A DNA stretch of 64,000 bases, taken from NCBI GenBank assembly GCA_030430385.1, contig JAUIFO010000001.1, forward strand, positions 372,001-436,000. The letters are read 5' to 3'. Within the stretch, counting starts at the first letter, position 1; each line of letters begins with the position of its first letter. The notes beneath the pieces were generated by a model. That model did no database searches. It was not told the origin of the DNA and saw nothing but the letters and a program-made list of their open reading frames with translations. A program made the position numbers and the translations under genes. This document shows positions 26,332-33,341 of this stretch, piece by piece. This DNA is from Bacteroidia bacterium (lineage in GTDB: Bacteria; Bacteroidota; Bacteroidia; Flavobacteriales; Flavobacteriaceae).

Positions 26332-26361
26332 CTTTTTTCAATTTAACTAATTAACTCTATT

Positions 26362-26436
26362 CGGAGTGTAGCGTAGCCCGGTTATCGCGCCGCGTTTGGG
26401 ACGCGGAGGTCGCAGGTTCGAATCCTGCCACTCCGA
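26362..26436 (+). tRNA. tRNA-Pro (TGG)
   Basis: Acceptor arms CGGAGTG / CACTCCG, anticodon stem CCGCG / CGCGG with loop TTTGGGA, anticodon TGG at 26397-26399. CCA is not encoded. Confidence 0.97.
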
Positions 26437-26442
26437 CTTTAA

Positions 26443-26516
26443 GGTCGCGTAGCTCAGTTGGATAGAGCATCTGCCTTCTAAGCAGACGGTCACAGGTTCG
26501 AATCCTGTCGCGATCA
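26443..26516 (+). tRNA. tRNA-Arg (TCT)
   Basis: Acceptor arms GGTCGCG / CGCGATC, anticodon loop CTTCTAA, anticodon TCT at 26477-26479. It lies only 6 bases after the tRNA-Pro gene, so the cluster is processed from one transcript. Confidence 0.97.
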
Positions 26517-26520
26517 CATT

Positions 26521-26552
26521 AAGCCATTTCTTAACAGAAGTGGCTTTTTTGT
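26521..26552 (+). terminator. Terminator of the tRNA cluster
   Basis: An 11-bp hairpin AAGCCATTTCT / AGAAGTGGCTT (one G-T pair) is followed by a T-run. Confidence 0.9.
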
Positions 26553-26629
26553 TTGGTGTTATCTCAAGGTTATTAAAACATCATATTAGTATTTCGTCGA
26601 ACAAAATAATCACTTTATCGACGATTTTA

Positions 26630-26660
26630 TTTGTTTTTCTAAAATATTAGTCTACATTTG
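26630..26660 (+). promoter_or_regulatory. Predicted promoter, near-perfect Bacteroidota consensus
   Basis: TTTG at 26630-26633, a 19-base spacer, TACATTTG at 26653-26660, and a start codon 30 bases downstream. Confidence 0.75.
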
Positions 26661-26689
26661 CTCTATAATTTTCATTAAACCCCAAACCG

Positions 26690-27121
26690 ATGAAAAACCT
26701 ACTTAAAGCAATTGCTTTTGCAATTGTTGTTCTTACATGTTATACCTGTTCTGTAGAACCTGCAGAAACAGTACAAGAAGAATCCGTTATTTTACAGGAA
26801 GACCAAAACGCTTTTGTTGCTGATGAAGCTGAAACAAATTGTACTAGTCAAGATCCTCAAGCGCAACTTACAAACAACAGTTTGTTAGATGCTGATATTG
26901 AAGTTTTTGATCATTTCGGTATTCTAATGACTCATGCTTACGGTGTTACTGCTGGAACAGTTTCTCCTGTATTGTCGTTTCCTGATGGTGTGACCACATT
27001 TGTTATTAGTACGTCGCAATCGTCTAAAACGATCACAATTGATATGTCTGATTGTACGATCTATGAAGTTGAGATCAATGAAAACAATCAGCTCAATACA
27101 GACGCACCTACAGCGCTTTAG
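26690..27121 (+). CDS. Secreted hypothetical protein, possible lipoprotein (143 aa)
   Basis: I do not recognise a family. The N-terminus is a clear signal sequence (MKNLLKAIAFAIVVLTCYT) followed by Cys20, so lipidation is possible although the lipobox is poor. After an acidic stretch (residues 23-50) the remaining 90 residues look like a single small beta-sandwich (NNSLLDADIEVFDH, TTFVISTSQSSKTITIDMSD). It has its own strong promoter. The last 14 bases overlap the end of the convergent methyltransferase gene. Confidence 0.75.
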   Translation: MKNLLKAIAFAIVVLTCYTCSVEPAETVQEESVILQEDQNAFVADEAETNCTSQDPQAQLTNNSLLDADIEVFDHFGILMTHAYGVTAGTVSPVLSFPDGVTTFVISTSQSSKTITIDMSDCTIYEVEINENNQLNTDAPTAL

Positions 27122-28289
27122 AACAAACTAACACAATTTTTTTATCAAAATTATTTGTTGTAAAAAACAAATAACAGTCACCTCCATCCCTAATTTTAAA
27201 TAAATTTCGGATGGATTTTACGGTTTCAGGAAAATTTCTTGTTGTAACGTTTGCCTTTTTAGGGAGTACCTTTTTTAGCTGCTTTTTGTGATAAGGCAAT
27301 ATTTCATTTATAGTAAAAACTCTTCCTGGAAAGTCAACCATAGCTTCCGAAGTATACAAATGTGTATTTAATGCTAACTTATATATATGCAGCTCTTGAG
27401 CAATTAGTTTAAAAGCGCCCGATTTTAGTATTGCAGCATTAGGCTCATACAAATATTGCAGTGGTTCATTGAATGTCACTTTAGCTTTTTGTTCACTCGT
27501 TTGAGTAAATGTAAAGGTTTCTAGTTTTGAATCTACAAGATTGACTGCTGTAATTTCTGGTTGTACTTTATGATCTTTTTTTAAAAGCCATAACAACTCT
27601 TTTACTTCATTTTTTACTGCAACAATATGAATGGCTGCAACATTGGTTAATTCTTTCAGTCCAACTGTAATGTCTAATAATGGCGAAGTTTTGATTAGTA
27701 TGTTTTCAGATTTTGAAAATAAAATGTCCAGCTGACTGGGAACATCAGGTATACAATCTTTAAGAAAGAAGACTTTCCCTTTAACATCATGCCGTCTTGA
27801 AGGATCAATGTATATCCAATCAAATTGGTACTTACTATTTTTTAAGTAAGTTATGCCGTCTTGCGCTTCAAACCTAATAGATGTAGCATCTTGCTTTTCA
27901 GCATTGTGTTTTGCAATATGCGATAGCGTGGTGTTAATTTCTGTATGAATAACTTCAAAAAACTGTTTAGAAAAAAAATAACAGTCCACACCAAAGCCAC
28001 CTGTAAGATCTATGATGCGTTCACCCGAAATTAAATTGCTCTTGTATTGCGCAGTTATTTCAGATGACGTTTGCTCAATATTCAATTTATTTGGATAATA
28101 AATACCTTCAGTATTAAACCAAGTAGGTAGCTTGGTTTTACACTTTCGTTTAGCTTCAATTTGTTCAACAATTCGTGTGATTGGAACACCTTCAACTGAA
28201 TTCCCTTTTAATAACAAGGTATTGATATCCGAATTCAGATTCAAGCTAATGAACTCTTGAACCTTAGTATTTAAAATTTCTAGATTCAA
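27108..28289 (-). CDS. Class I SAM-dependent methyltransferase with THUMP-like C-terminus
   Basis: 393 residues. The methyltransferase core begins near residue 95 with IIDLTGGFGVDC (SAM-binding motif I), followed by HTEIN (motif II) and WIYIDPSRR, a DPSRR variant of the NPPY-type motif IV. The C-terminal part resembles the THUMP-like domain seen in this Bacteroidota family. The substrate is unknown; a structured RNA is plausible. The start appears to be TTG, placed 5 bases after the stop of the preceding permease gene, since no ATG occurs in the first 100 codons. It is the last gene of a seven-gene operon. Confidence 0.82.
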   Translation of the reverse strand: MNLEILNTKVQEFISLNLNSDINTLLLKGNSVEGVPITRIVEQIEAKRKCKTKLPTWFNTEGIYYPNKLNIEQTSSEITAQYKSNLISGERIIDLTGGFGVDCYFFSKQFFEVIHTEINTTLSHIAKHNAEKQDATSIRFEAQDGITYLKNSKYQFDWIYIDPSRRHDVKGKVFFLKDCIPDVPSQLDILFSKSENILIKTSPLLDITVGLKELTNVAAIHIVAVKNEVKELLWLLKKDHKVQPEITAVNLVDSKLETFTFTQTSEQKAKVTFNEPLQYLYEPNAAILKSGAFKLIAQELHIYKLALNTHLYTSEAMVDFPGRVFTINEILPYHKKQLKKVLPKKANVTTRNFPETVKSIRNLFKIRDGGDCYLFFTTNNFDKKIVLVCSKAL

Positions 28290-28293
28290 GTTA

Positions 28294-29382
28294 TTATAAG
28301 TCTTTAGTAAGTTTTTTGACGACTTTGTTTTCAGATAGAAATGCCTTCAAAATCACTTTAATTGCGGTGTAGCAAGGGACTGCGACAATCATTCCAACGA
28401 TTCCAAACAATAAGCCAGCAATAATAATAACCAAGAAAATCTCTAAGGGATGCGATTTTACACTTTTTGAGAAAATAAAAGGCTGACTGAAAAAATTATC
28501 AATCAGTTGGGCAATTACAAAACCAATCATAACATAAATAGTCTTAGGTAAAGTAACCTCACTAAAACTTTCGCCAAGATTGCTGGACATGGTTAGAACA
28601 ATCATTAAAATACCGCTTACCAATGGGCCAACATAAGGTATTAAGTTTAATAAGGCACATAAAAATGCGATAACGATGGCATTATCGATACCAAAAATGA
28701 GAAGCACTATGGTATAAATAACGAACAGAATTAATATTTGAAAAATAAGTCCGACAAAATAACGCGACAATAAATCCTTTATTTTTTCTGAAGAAGTCTT
28801 CCATCGTGTTTCTTTAGAATCTGGAATAAATGTAATGATACCGTTTTCAAATAATTTGCTGTCTTTCAAAAAGAAAAAGGAAATGAACAACACCGAAAAC
28901 AAACCAACAAGAGACGAGCCTAAACCACCCAAAAACGAATTTAAAAAGTTAGGTAATATTGAATAATCTAGCTTAGAAAGAATGCCTGAGTCTTTTATAG
29001 ATTGTTCTACATCAACACCTGAAATATTAAAATAGGTTATAATTTCGGTGTAGAGATTTTCTGCATTTTGCTGTAGTTGATTAATATCTAGAAGGGCAAG
29101 GTTTTGTCCTTGTTCTACCACTAACGGAATGAACATTCTTATGAGTCCAAGCAGTAATCCAATAAAAATGACCATCGTAACAATTACTGCTAGTGTATTG
29201 TTAAATTTTAATTTGCGTCGTAAGAATATCACAATTGGTCTACCAATTAATGAAATTACTGCAGCTATAGCAATGTAAACAATCACAGATTGTATTTTAA
29301 AAAGGAAGTAGAGTAGCAGTAAGATTCCAGCGATGATAGCGATGGCTCTTAAAATTCCGTTGGCAATGATTTTAGAATTCAT
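28294..29382 (-). CDS. AI-2E family permease
   Basis: 362-residue inner-membrane protein of the AI-2E (PerM/YdiK) family, with hydrophobic segments at the N-terminus (two helices within residues 10-55, one at 62-82), a soluble middle part, and a C-terminal block of helices including LIPYVGPLVSGILMIV, a hallmark of the family. Some members export small molecules or are Na+/H+ antiporters; the autoinducer role is established for few of them. It lies between the SpoU methyltransferase and the THUMP-like methyltransferase with gaps of 17 and 4 bases. Confidence 0.9.
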   Translation of the reverse strand: MNSKIIANGILRAIAIIAGILLLLYFLFKIQSVIVYIAIAAVISLIGRPIVIFLRRKLKFNNTLAVIVTMVIFIGLLLGLIRMFIPLVVEQGQNLALLDINQLQQNAENLYTEIITYFNISGVDVEQSIKDSGILSKLDYSILPNFLNSFLGGLGSSLVGLFSVLFISFFFLKDSKLFENGIITFIPDSKETRWKTSSEKIKDLLSRYFVGLIFQILILFVIYTIVLLIFGIDNAIVIAFLCALLNLIPYVGPLVSGILMIVLTMSSNLGESFSEVTLPKTIYVMIGFVIAQLIDNFFSQPFIFSKSVKSHPLEIFLVIIIAGLLFGIVGMIVAVPCYTAIKVILKAFLSENKVVKKLTKDL

Positions 29383-29399
29383 GAACTAAAGATATAAAA

Positions 29400-29903
29400 T
29401 CAAGACCACATTTGGCGTGTCATTTCGTATAAAGCTATTGTGGTAGCTTGAACCACATTCATACTGCTGTTTTGACCAAACATATCGATATGTAAAACCA
29501 CATCAGATTGTTTTAAAATAGCATCTGAAACACCGAAATTTTCAGCACCAATAACCAATGCTATGTTTTGGTCTTTCGGAAAAGTATACGACGAAATGGC
29601 TTTGCTTTGATCTGTAATTTCTAAAGCAATGATGATATAACCAAGTGCTTTCAAGTCATAGATGACTTTTAAGGCATCATCAACGATATCATAAGTTATA
29701 TAGTTTTCAGTCGCTCTAGATGTTTTTGTTATTTTTCTTCCTAACGAAATTTGTTCGCCACAGAGAAATAATTTTTCAATACCAAATGCATCTGAGGTTC
29801 TAAATAAACTACCAATATTTGGAGCGTTAGTAATGTTATCACACACTAAAGTGATTGGGAATTTTCTTTTAGAGAATTTTGAATTGTAATGATCGAGTTG
29901 CAA
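29400..29903 (-). CDS. TrmH/SpoU-family RNA 2'-O-methyltransferase
   Basis: 167-residue SPOUT enzyme that transfers a methyl group from SAM to a ribose 2'-OH of tRNA or rRNA. Motif 1 is DNITNAPNIGSLFRTSDAFG near residues 22-41, motif 2 LVIGAENFG, and motif 3 NSSMNVVQA, which form the trefoil knot. No RNA-binding extension is present. TTG is the only plausible start: no ATG occurs in the frame before the core, and an in-frame stop lies about 40 bases upstream. It begins one base after the stop codon of the small ORF in front. Confidence 0.9.
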   Translation of the reverse strand: MQLDHYNSKFSKRKFPITLVCDNITNAPNIGSLFRTSDAFGIEKLFLCGEQISLGRKITKTSRATENYITYDIVDDALKVIYDLKALGYIIIALEITDQSKAISSYTFPKDQNIALVIGAENFGVSDAILKQSDVVLHIDMFGQNSSMNVVQATTIALYEMTRQMWS

Positions 29904-29904
29904 G

Positions 29905-30108
29905 CTAAAAATGTAATCTGTAATTAGTATTGCATTTAACTGCTAAATGAGTTTTCCAACATCCAAAGCAGCCACATTCATAATGATAACTATCTATTCC
30001 AGTTGAATAGGTATGTGAATTTACTTCGTGTAATGAATTAAAAACAAATACAGAAGCTATGATAAAAGCACATATTTTATAAGATAATATTCTAGTTTTC
30101 AAAAGCAT
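29905..30108 (-). CDS. Small cysteine-containing ORF within the operon (67 aa)
   Basis: A possible small protein filling the 188-base gap between two genes of an otherwise tightly packed operon. It overlaps the end of the DUF4159 gene by 17 bases and its TAG is one base before the TTG of the methyltransferase, an arrangement that would allow translational coupling. One membrane or signal segment (ICAFIIASVFVFNSL) precedes a tail with ECGCFGC. I know no homologue; it could also be a chance frame. Confidence 0.4.
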   Translation of the reverse strand: MLLKTRILSYKICAFIIASVFVFNSLHEVNSHTYSTGIDSYHYECGCFGCWKTHLAVKCNTNYRLHF

Positions 30109-30754
30109 ACTTCACTATATTGGCTCCCATTTTAAGGGCTTTTTCTCTAACAGCTGGAGGATCGTTATGGACTTCAGGATCTTCCCAGCCATCACCAAGA
30201 TCACTTTCAAATGTAAATAATATAACTAGTCTACTCTCATGAAAGAGTCCGAATGCCTGAGGACGTTTGCCATCATGCTCATGGATTTTCGGTAAGCCGT
30301 CTGGAAAAGGAAAGGCTGACTTAAAAATAGGATGAGACGCAGGTAATTCGATGAGGTCTTGATTTGGAAATACTTTTTTAAGTTCTTCAGTGATGTATGG
30401 CTCCATACCATAGTTGTCATCAATGTGAAGAAAGCCACCTGAAATAAGATAACTTCTTAAGTTTTCGGCGTCTTCATCACTAAAAAATACATTACCATGA
30501 CCTGTCATATGTAGTAATGGAAATTGAAAAATATCAATACTTCCAACATCAACTACTTCGGGTTTAGAATTCATTTTAGTGTTGATATTCTCGTTGCAAT
30601 AATTGATAAGATTAGGAATTGCTGTAGGATTGCTATACCAATCGCCACCACCTTTATACTTAACAACAGCTAAATCTTGTGCCATTAAAGAAAAGCAAGT
30701 CGTGCACAACACTATAACACAAGGTATTATGGATTTTAGCGTTTTCATCATCAT
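30092..30754 (-). CDS. DUF4159 domain protein, exported
   Basis: 220 residues with a signal peptide (MMMKTLKSIIPCVIVLCTTCFSLMAQ). The DUF4159 domain covers nearly the whole mature part, with LLHMTGHGNVFFSDEDAENLR, GGFLHIDDNYG and ELPASHPIF as recognisable conserved stretches. The fold is related to the class I glutamine amidotransferase-like fold, but no catalytic function is established. It is in an operon with a GNAT protein and an outer-membrane protein upstream. Three ATGs in a row make the exact start ambiguous by two codons. Confidence 0.87.
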   Translation of the reverse strand: MMMKTLKSIIPCVIVLCTTCFSLMAQDLAVVKYKGGGDWYSNPTAIPNLINYCNENINTKMNSKPEVVDVGSIDIFQFPLLHMTGHGNVFFSDEDAENLRSYLISGGFLHIDDNYGMEPYITEELKKVFPNQDLIELPASHPIFKSAFPFPDGLPKIHEHDGKRPQAFGLFHESRLVILFTFESDLGDGWEDPEVHNDPPAVREKALKMGANIVKYAFEN

Positions 30755-30796
30755 TCAAAAATAAATATAAGTTCTAACTAAGGATGCGATTTAACG

Positions 30797-31918
30797 TTAA
30801 TTTAAATTTTTTCGGAAGGTTTTACGCTTTCTATATACTTTAGGATCAAAATGCTTCCAGATCTTTTGAATAGCTTCATTGTCTTCAAGCTCTGGTGTGC
30901 GATAACAGTTTTCAATGTTCTTTTTAGTGAAAATCTCATAATATTCATTAAAGATCACAGCGTGAACACCTTTGTTTTGGTAGTCTGGATGAATACCTAT
31001 AAGATAGAATATCACATCTTTGCTATGTTTTTTAGCTTTTAGAATGTGTCTGAATCCAAACGGAAATAGCTTTCCATTGGCCTTTTGTAAGGCTTTAGAG
31101 AACGATGGCATCACAATTGCAAACCCAATGAGGTCATCATTTTTATCTACTACAAATTTTATGTATTCTGGATTGACGAAGCTGATGAATTTCTTTTTAA
31201 AATATTCTTTTTGAATGTCGGTAATCTTTACAAAAGAGGACAAGGATGAATAACTTTCATTGAACAAGTCAAACATTTTGTCGGCATAAGGCATTACGTC
31301 TTCAGTTTTAGTGAATTTTAATGCTCTTAAATTATAGCGTTTTTTAATGAGTGCTTGTGCTTTGGCAAACGTTTCAGGGTTGACATTAGCGAAAGGGAAT
31401 ATGCTTTCAATGTAGCCTTTTTCAACTGTATAGCCTAAAGCTTCATAATGCTCAACATAATATGGGTGATTATACCAAGTAACCATTGGAGGTATGGTGT
31501 CAAAGCCTTCAGTAATGACACCTACCTTGTCTAAATTAGAAAATCCTACAGGACCTTCAGCATATTCAAGGTTATTGGCTTTTCCAATCTCTTCAACTTT
31601 AGTGAGTAGTGCTTTAGAAACCTCTTGGTCATCAATAAAATCAAACCATCCGAAACGCATCTTCTTCTGATCTTGACCATTGACTTCTAACCAATTAATA
31701 ATGGCAGCAACACGACCTACAATAGTATTGTCTTTGTAAGCCAGAAAAAAACGTGCTTCGGCATCATTAAAAATAGGGTTTTCATCTTTATTGAAAGTTT
31801 GTAACTCTTGACTTATAATAGGAGGTACCCAACATTTGGAGTCTTTGTAAAGCTTAAATGGAAACTTTACAAATTGCTTGAGTTCTTTTTTTGAGAAAAT
31901 TTCTTTAATGGTAATCAT
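30797..31918 (-). CDS. GNAT-fold protein of the type often mislabelled GTP cyclohydrolase
   Basis: 373-residue cytoplasmic protein. The second half has the features of a GNAT acyltransferase (DLIGFAIVMPSFSKALQKA, YLIGIHPDYQNKGVHAVIF, where the QNKG segment is the usual acyl-CoA pyrophosphate loop). The N-terminal half (FFLAYKDNTIVGRVAAIIN) looks like a second, degenerate GNAT unit. Members of this Bacteroidota family are frequently annotated as GTP cyclohydrolase without support. The substrate is unknown. It begins 12 bases after the outer-membrane protein gene. Confidence 0.8.
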   Translation of the reverse strand: MITIKEIFSKKELKQFVKFPFKLYKDSKCWVPPIISQELQTFNKDENPIFNDAEARFFLAYKDNTIVGRVAAIINWLEVNGQDQKKMRFGWFDFIDDQEVSKALLTKVEEIGKANNLEYAEGPVGFSNLDKVGVITEGFDTIPPMVTWYNHPYYVEHYEALGYTVEKGYIESIFPFANVNPETFAKAQALIKKRYNLRALKFTKTEDVMPYADKMFDLFNESYSSLSSFVKITDIQKEYFKKKFISFVNPEYIKFVVDKNDDLIGFAIVMPSFSKALQKANGKLFPFGFRHILKAKKHSKDVIFYLIGIHPDYQNKGVHAVIFNEYYEIFTKKNIENCYRTPELEDNEAIQKIWKHFDPKVYRKRKTFRKNLN

Positions 31919-31930
31919 AAGGGAAACGAC

Positions 31931-32926
31931 TTAAAGGCTACCATCATCATCATCAAAATCGGCGTCATCTTTTTTCTTTTTTCGTTTTTTCTTCTTCTTC
32001 TTTTTCTTTCCATTATCTAATTCATCTCTGGTGTTTCCATTGTCAGTTTCTTTGTCTACATGAAAATCAAAACGGTAGGATGCTCCTAAATTCACACTAA
32101 AAACTGAAGGCGTATCTTTAGTATTTAGTGTTACAGCTGTGTCTAACTGAAAGTCTTTTGTCCAAAGGTAAGCACCTCCAAATCTGAATAAATTATCGGC
32201 GTAAAAATCACTTTTGATACCTTGAGTTTCTGCAAAGATGACCCATTGTGGATTAAACGAGTGCGTTAGCGTAAGAATGTATTGAAAATCTGAATAATCT
32301 GTACCAATTCTATCTTTAATAAGGTTCATTACAAAAACCCATCCACCAGCGAAATTATTTTGCGTAGCAATCATGATTTTTGGACTGAAGCCTTCAACGT
32401 CAGGAGGTAAGAACGAATTATTTTTAGTATCAAGATTTGCACCAGCATAAACCGCTACTGCAGGAATTAACGAACTCCATTTGAATTTTCTATTAGCGTG
32501 ATAGCTATACAAATTAGGCTTATCTTTTTCTTCAGAATTTTTATAAGGATCGTAAACTAAATACTTGGCGCCAATAGTGAAATTTTTAAAATTTGCTCTT
32601 GAATCTTCAACCGAAATAAAACCTCTGTTATCAGTGATCTTATCGTTTTGGTAAGTACCTTCAACATTAATTTCAAGTTGTTCAAAAAGTAAACCGTAGC
32701 GCACAGCGAAATCTGCACCAAAACCTGATACTTCATACATTAAAGGTGTGTGTTCTTCCTTGATGATGTAAGGTCCAACTTCAAATTGTAATACATTCGT
32801 TCCAACTGAAAAAGCACTTCTAGAAACACCAGGTCTGTTAGAATTGATAACTTCTGTGTACTGGGCAAATAGAAACTGAGAGGAAAAGACGAATAATAGT
32901 GCTAAAGCAATTTTTATGAGTTTCAT
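31931..32926 (-). CDS. Outer-membrane beta-barrel protein with poly-Lys/Asp tail
   Basis: 331 residues: a signal peptide (MKLIKIALALLFVFSSQFLFAQ), then alternating aromatic strands as in transporter-like barrels related to the phenol-degradation MetA family (NSNRPGVSRSAFSVG, FQYILTLTHSFNPQWVIFAETQG, VNLGASYRFDFHVD). After the last strand comes a low-complexity tail of about 45 residues: a lysine run broken by one arginine, then an aspartate cluster. First gene of the seven-gene minus-strand operon. Confidence 0.8.
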   Translation of the reverse strand: MKLIKIALALLFVFSSQFLFAQYTEVINSNRPGVSRSAFSVGTNVLQFEVGPYIIKEEHTPLMYEVSGFGADFAVRYGLLFEQLEINVEGTYQNDKITDNRGFISVEDSRANFKNFTIGAKYLVYDPYKNSEEKDKPNLYSYHANRKFKWSSLIPAVAVYAGANLDTKNNSFLPPDVEGFSPKIMIATQNNFAGGWVFVMNLIKDRIGTDYSDFQYILTLTHSFNPQWVIFAETQGIKSDFYADNLFRFGGAYLWTKDFQLDTAVTLNTKDTPSVFSVNLGASYRFDFHVDKETDNGNTRDELDNGKKKKKKKKRKKKKDDADFDDDDGSL

Positions 32927-32945
32927 AGGGTTTTTTCATTTGATT

Positions 32946-32953
32946 CAAATATA
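32946..32953 (-). promoter_or_regulatory. Candidate -7 box for the seven-gene operon
   Basis: TATATTTG on the minus strand, about 20 bases before the start codon. The only -33 candidate (TTG at 32981-32979) is 25 bases away, which is longer than usual. Confidence 0.35.
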
Positions 32954-33008
32954 GAGATTTTATATTTTTTTTAAGTAACAATACACTGTTTTTAAATACT
33001 TATATATG

Positions 33009-33016
33009 TATTTTTG
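33009..33016 (+). promoter_or_regulatory. Candidate -7 box for the polysaccharide operon
   Basis: TATTTTTG lies 16 bases before the ATG used for the DUF4834 gene. It rules against the alternative TTG start inside this box. No good -33 element was seen. Confidence 0.35.
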
Positions 33017-33031
33017 CTTAAATATATATTT

Positions 33032-33313
33032 ATGATACATACAGCATCATTGCCTGGTTTTTTAAGAACGATTTTAATTATACTCTTGGTATATTATGGT
33101 ATCAAGATTTTATCCAGAATATTTGCACCTTTTTTACAACGCTATTTAGCCAAAAAAGTACAAGATAAGTTTGGCGGACAGTTTCAACAGCAACAATACC
33201 GACAATCACCAAAACACAAAGAAGGTGAGACCATCATAGATAAAGTCCCAAAGCGTCAAAAAACTTCAGATAAAAATGTTGGCGAATATGTAGATTACGA
33301 AGAAATTGAGTAA
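33032..33313 (+). CDS. DUF4834 family small membrane protein (93 aa)
   Basis: One membrane helix (residues about 10-28, LRTILIILLVYYGIKILSR) followed by a polar, partly disordered tail rich in Gln and Lys with a conserved-looking acidic end (GEYVDYEEIE). It matches the flavobacterial DUF4834 type, whose function is unknown. ATG start chosen; the frame is open from a TTG six codons upstream, but that lies in a probable -7 promoter box. It precedes yfhO by 28 bases. Confidence 0.8.
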   Translation: MIHTASLPGFLRTILIILLVYYGIKILSRIFAPFLQRYLAKKVQDKFGGQFQQQQYRQSPKHKEGETIIDKVPKRQKTSDKNVGEYVDYEEIE

Positions 33314-33341
33314 ATTTCGACTTCATTGATAATAGCGATTC

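Noticed and set aside
26129-26341. 70-codon minus-strand frame over tRNA-Ser
   Set aside because: It is the reverse translation of the tRNA gene (RPGFEPG is the usual signature of such a shadow).
26248-26516. tRNA cluster as an integration site of a mobile element
   Set aside because: No integrase, no duplicated tRNA 3' end and no change of composition were seen around it.
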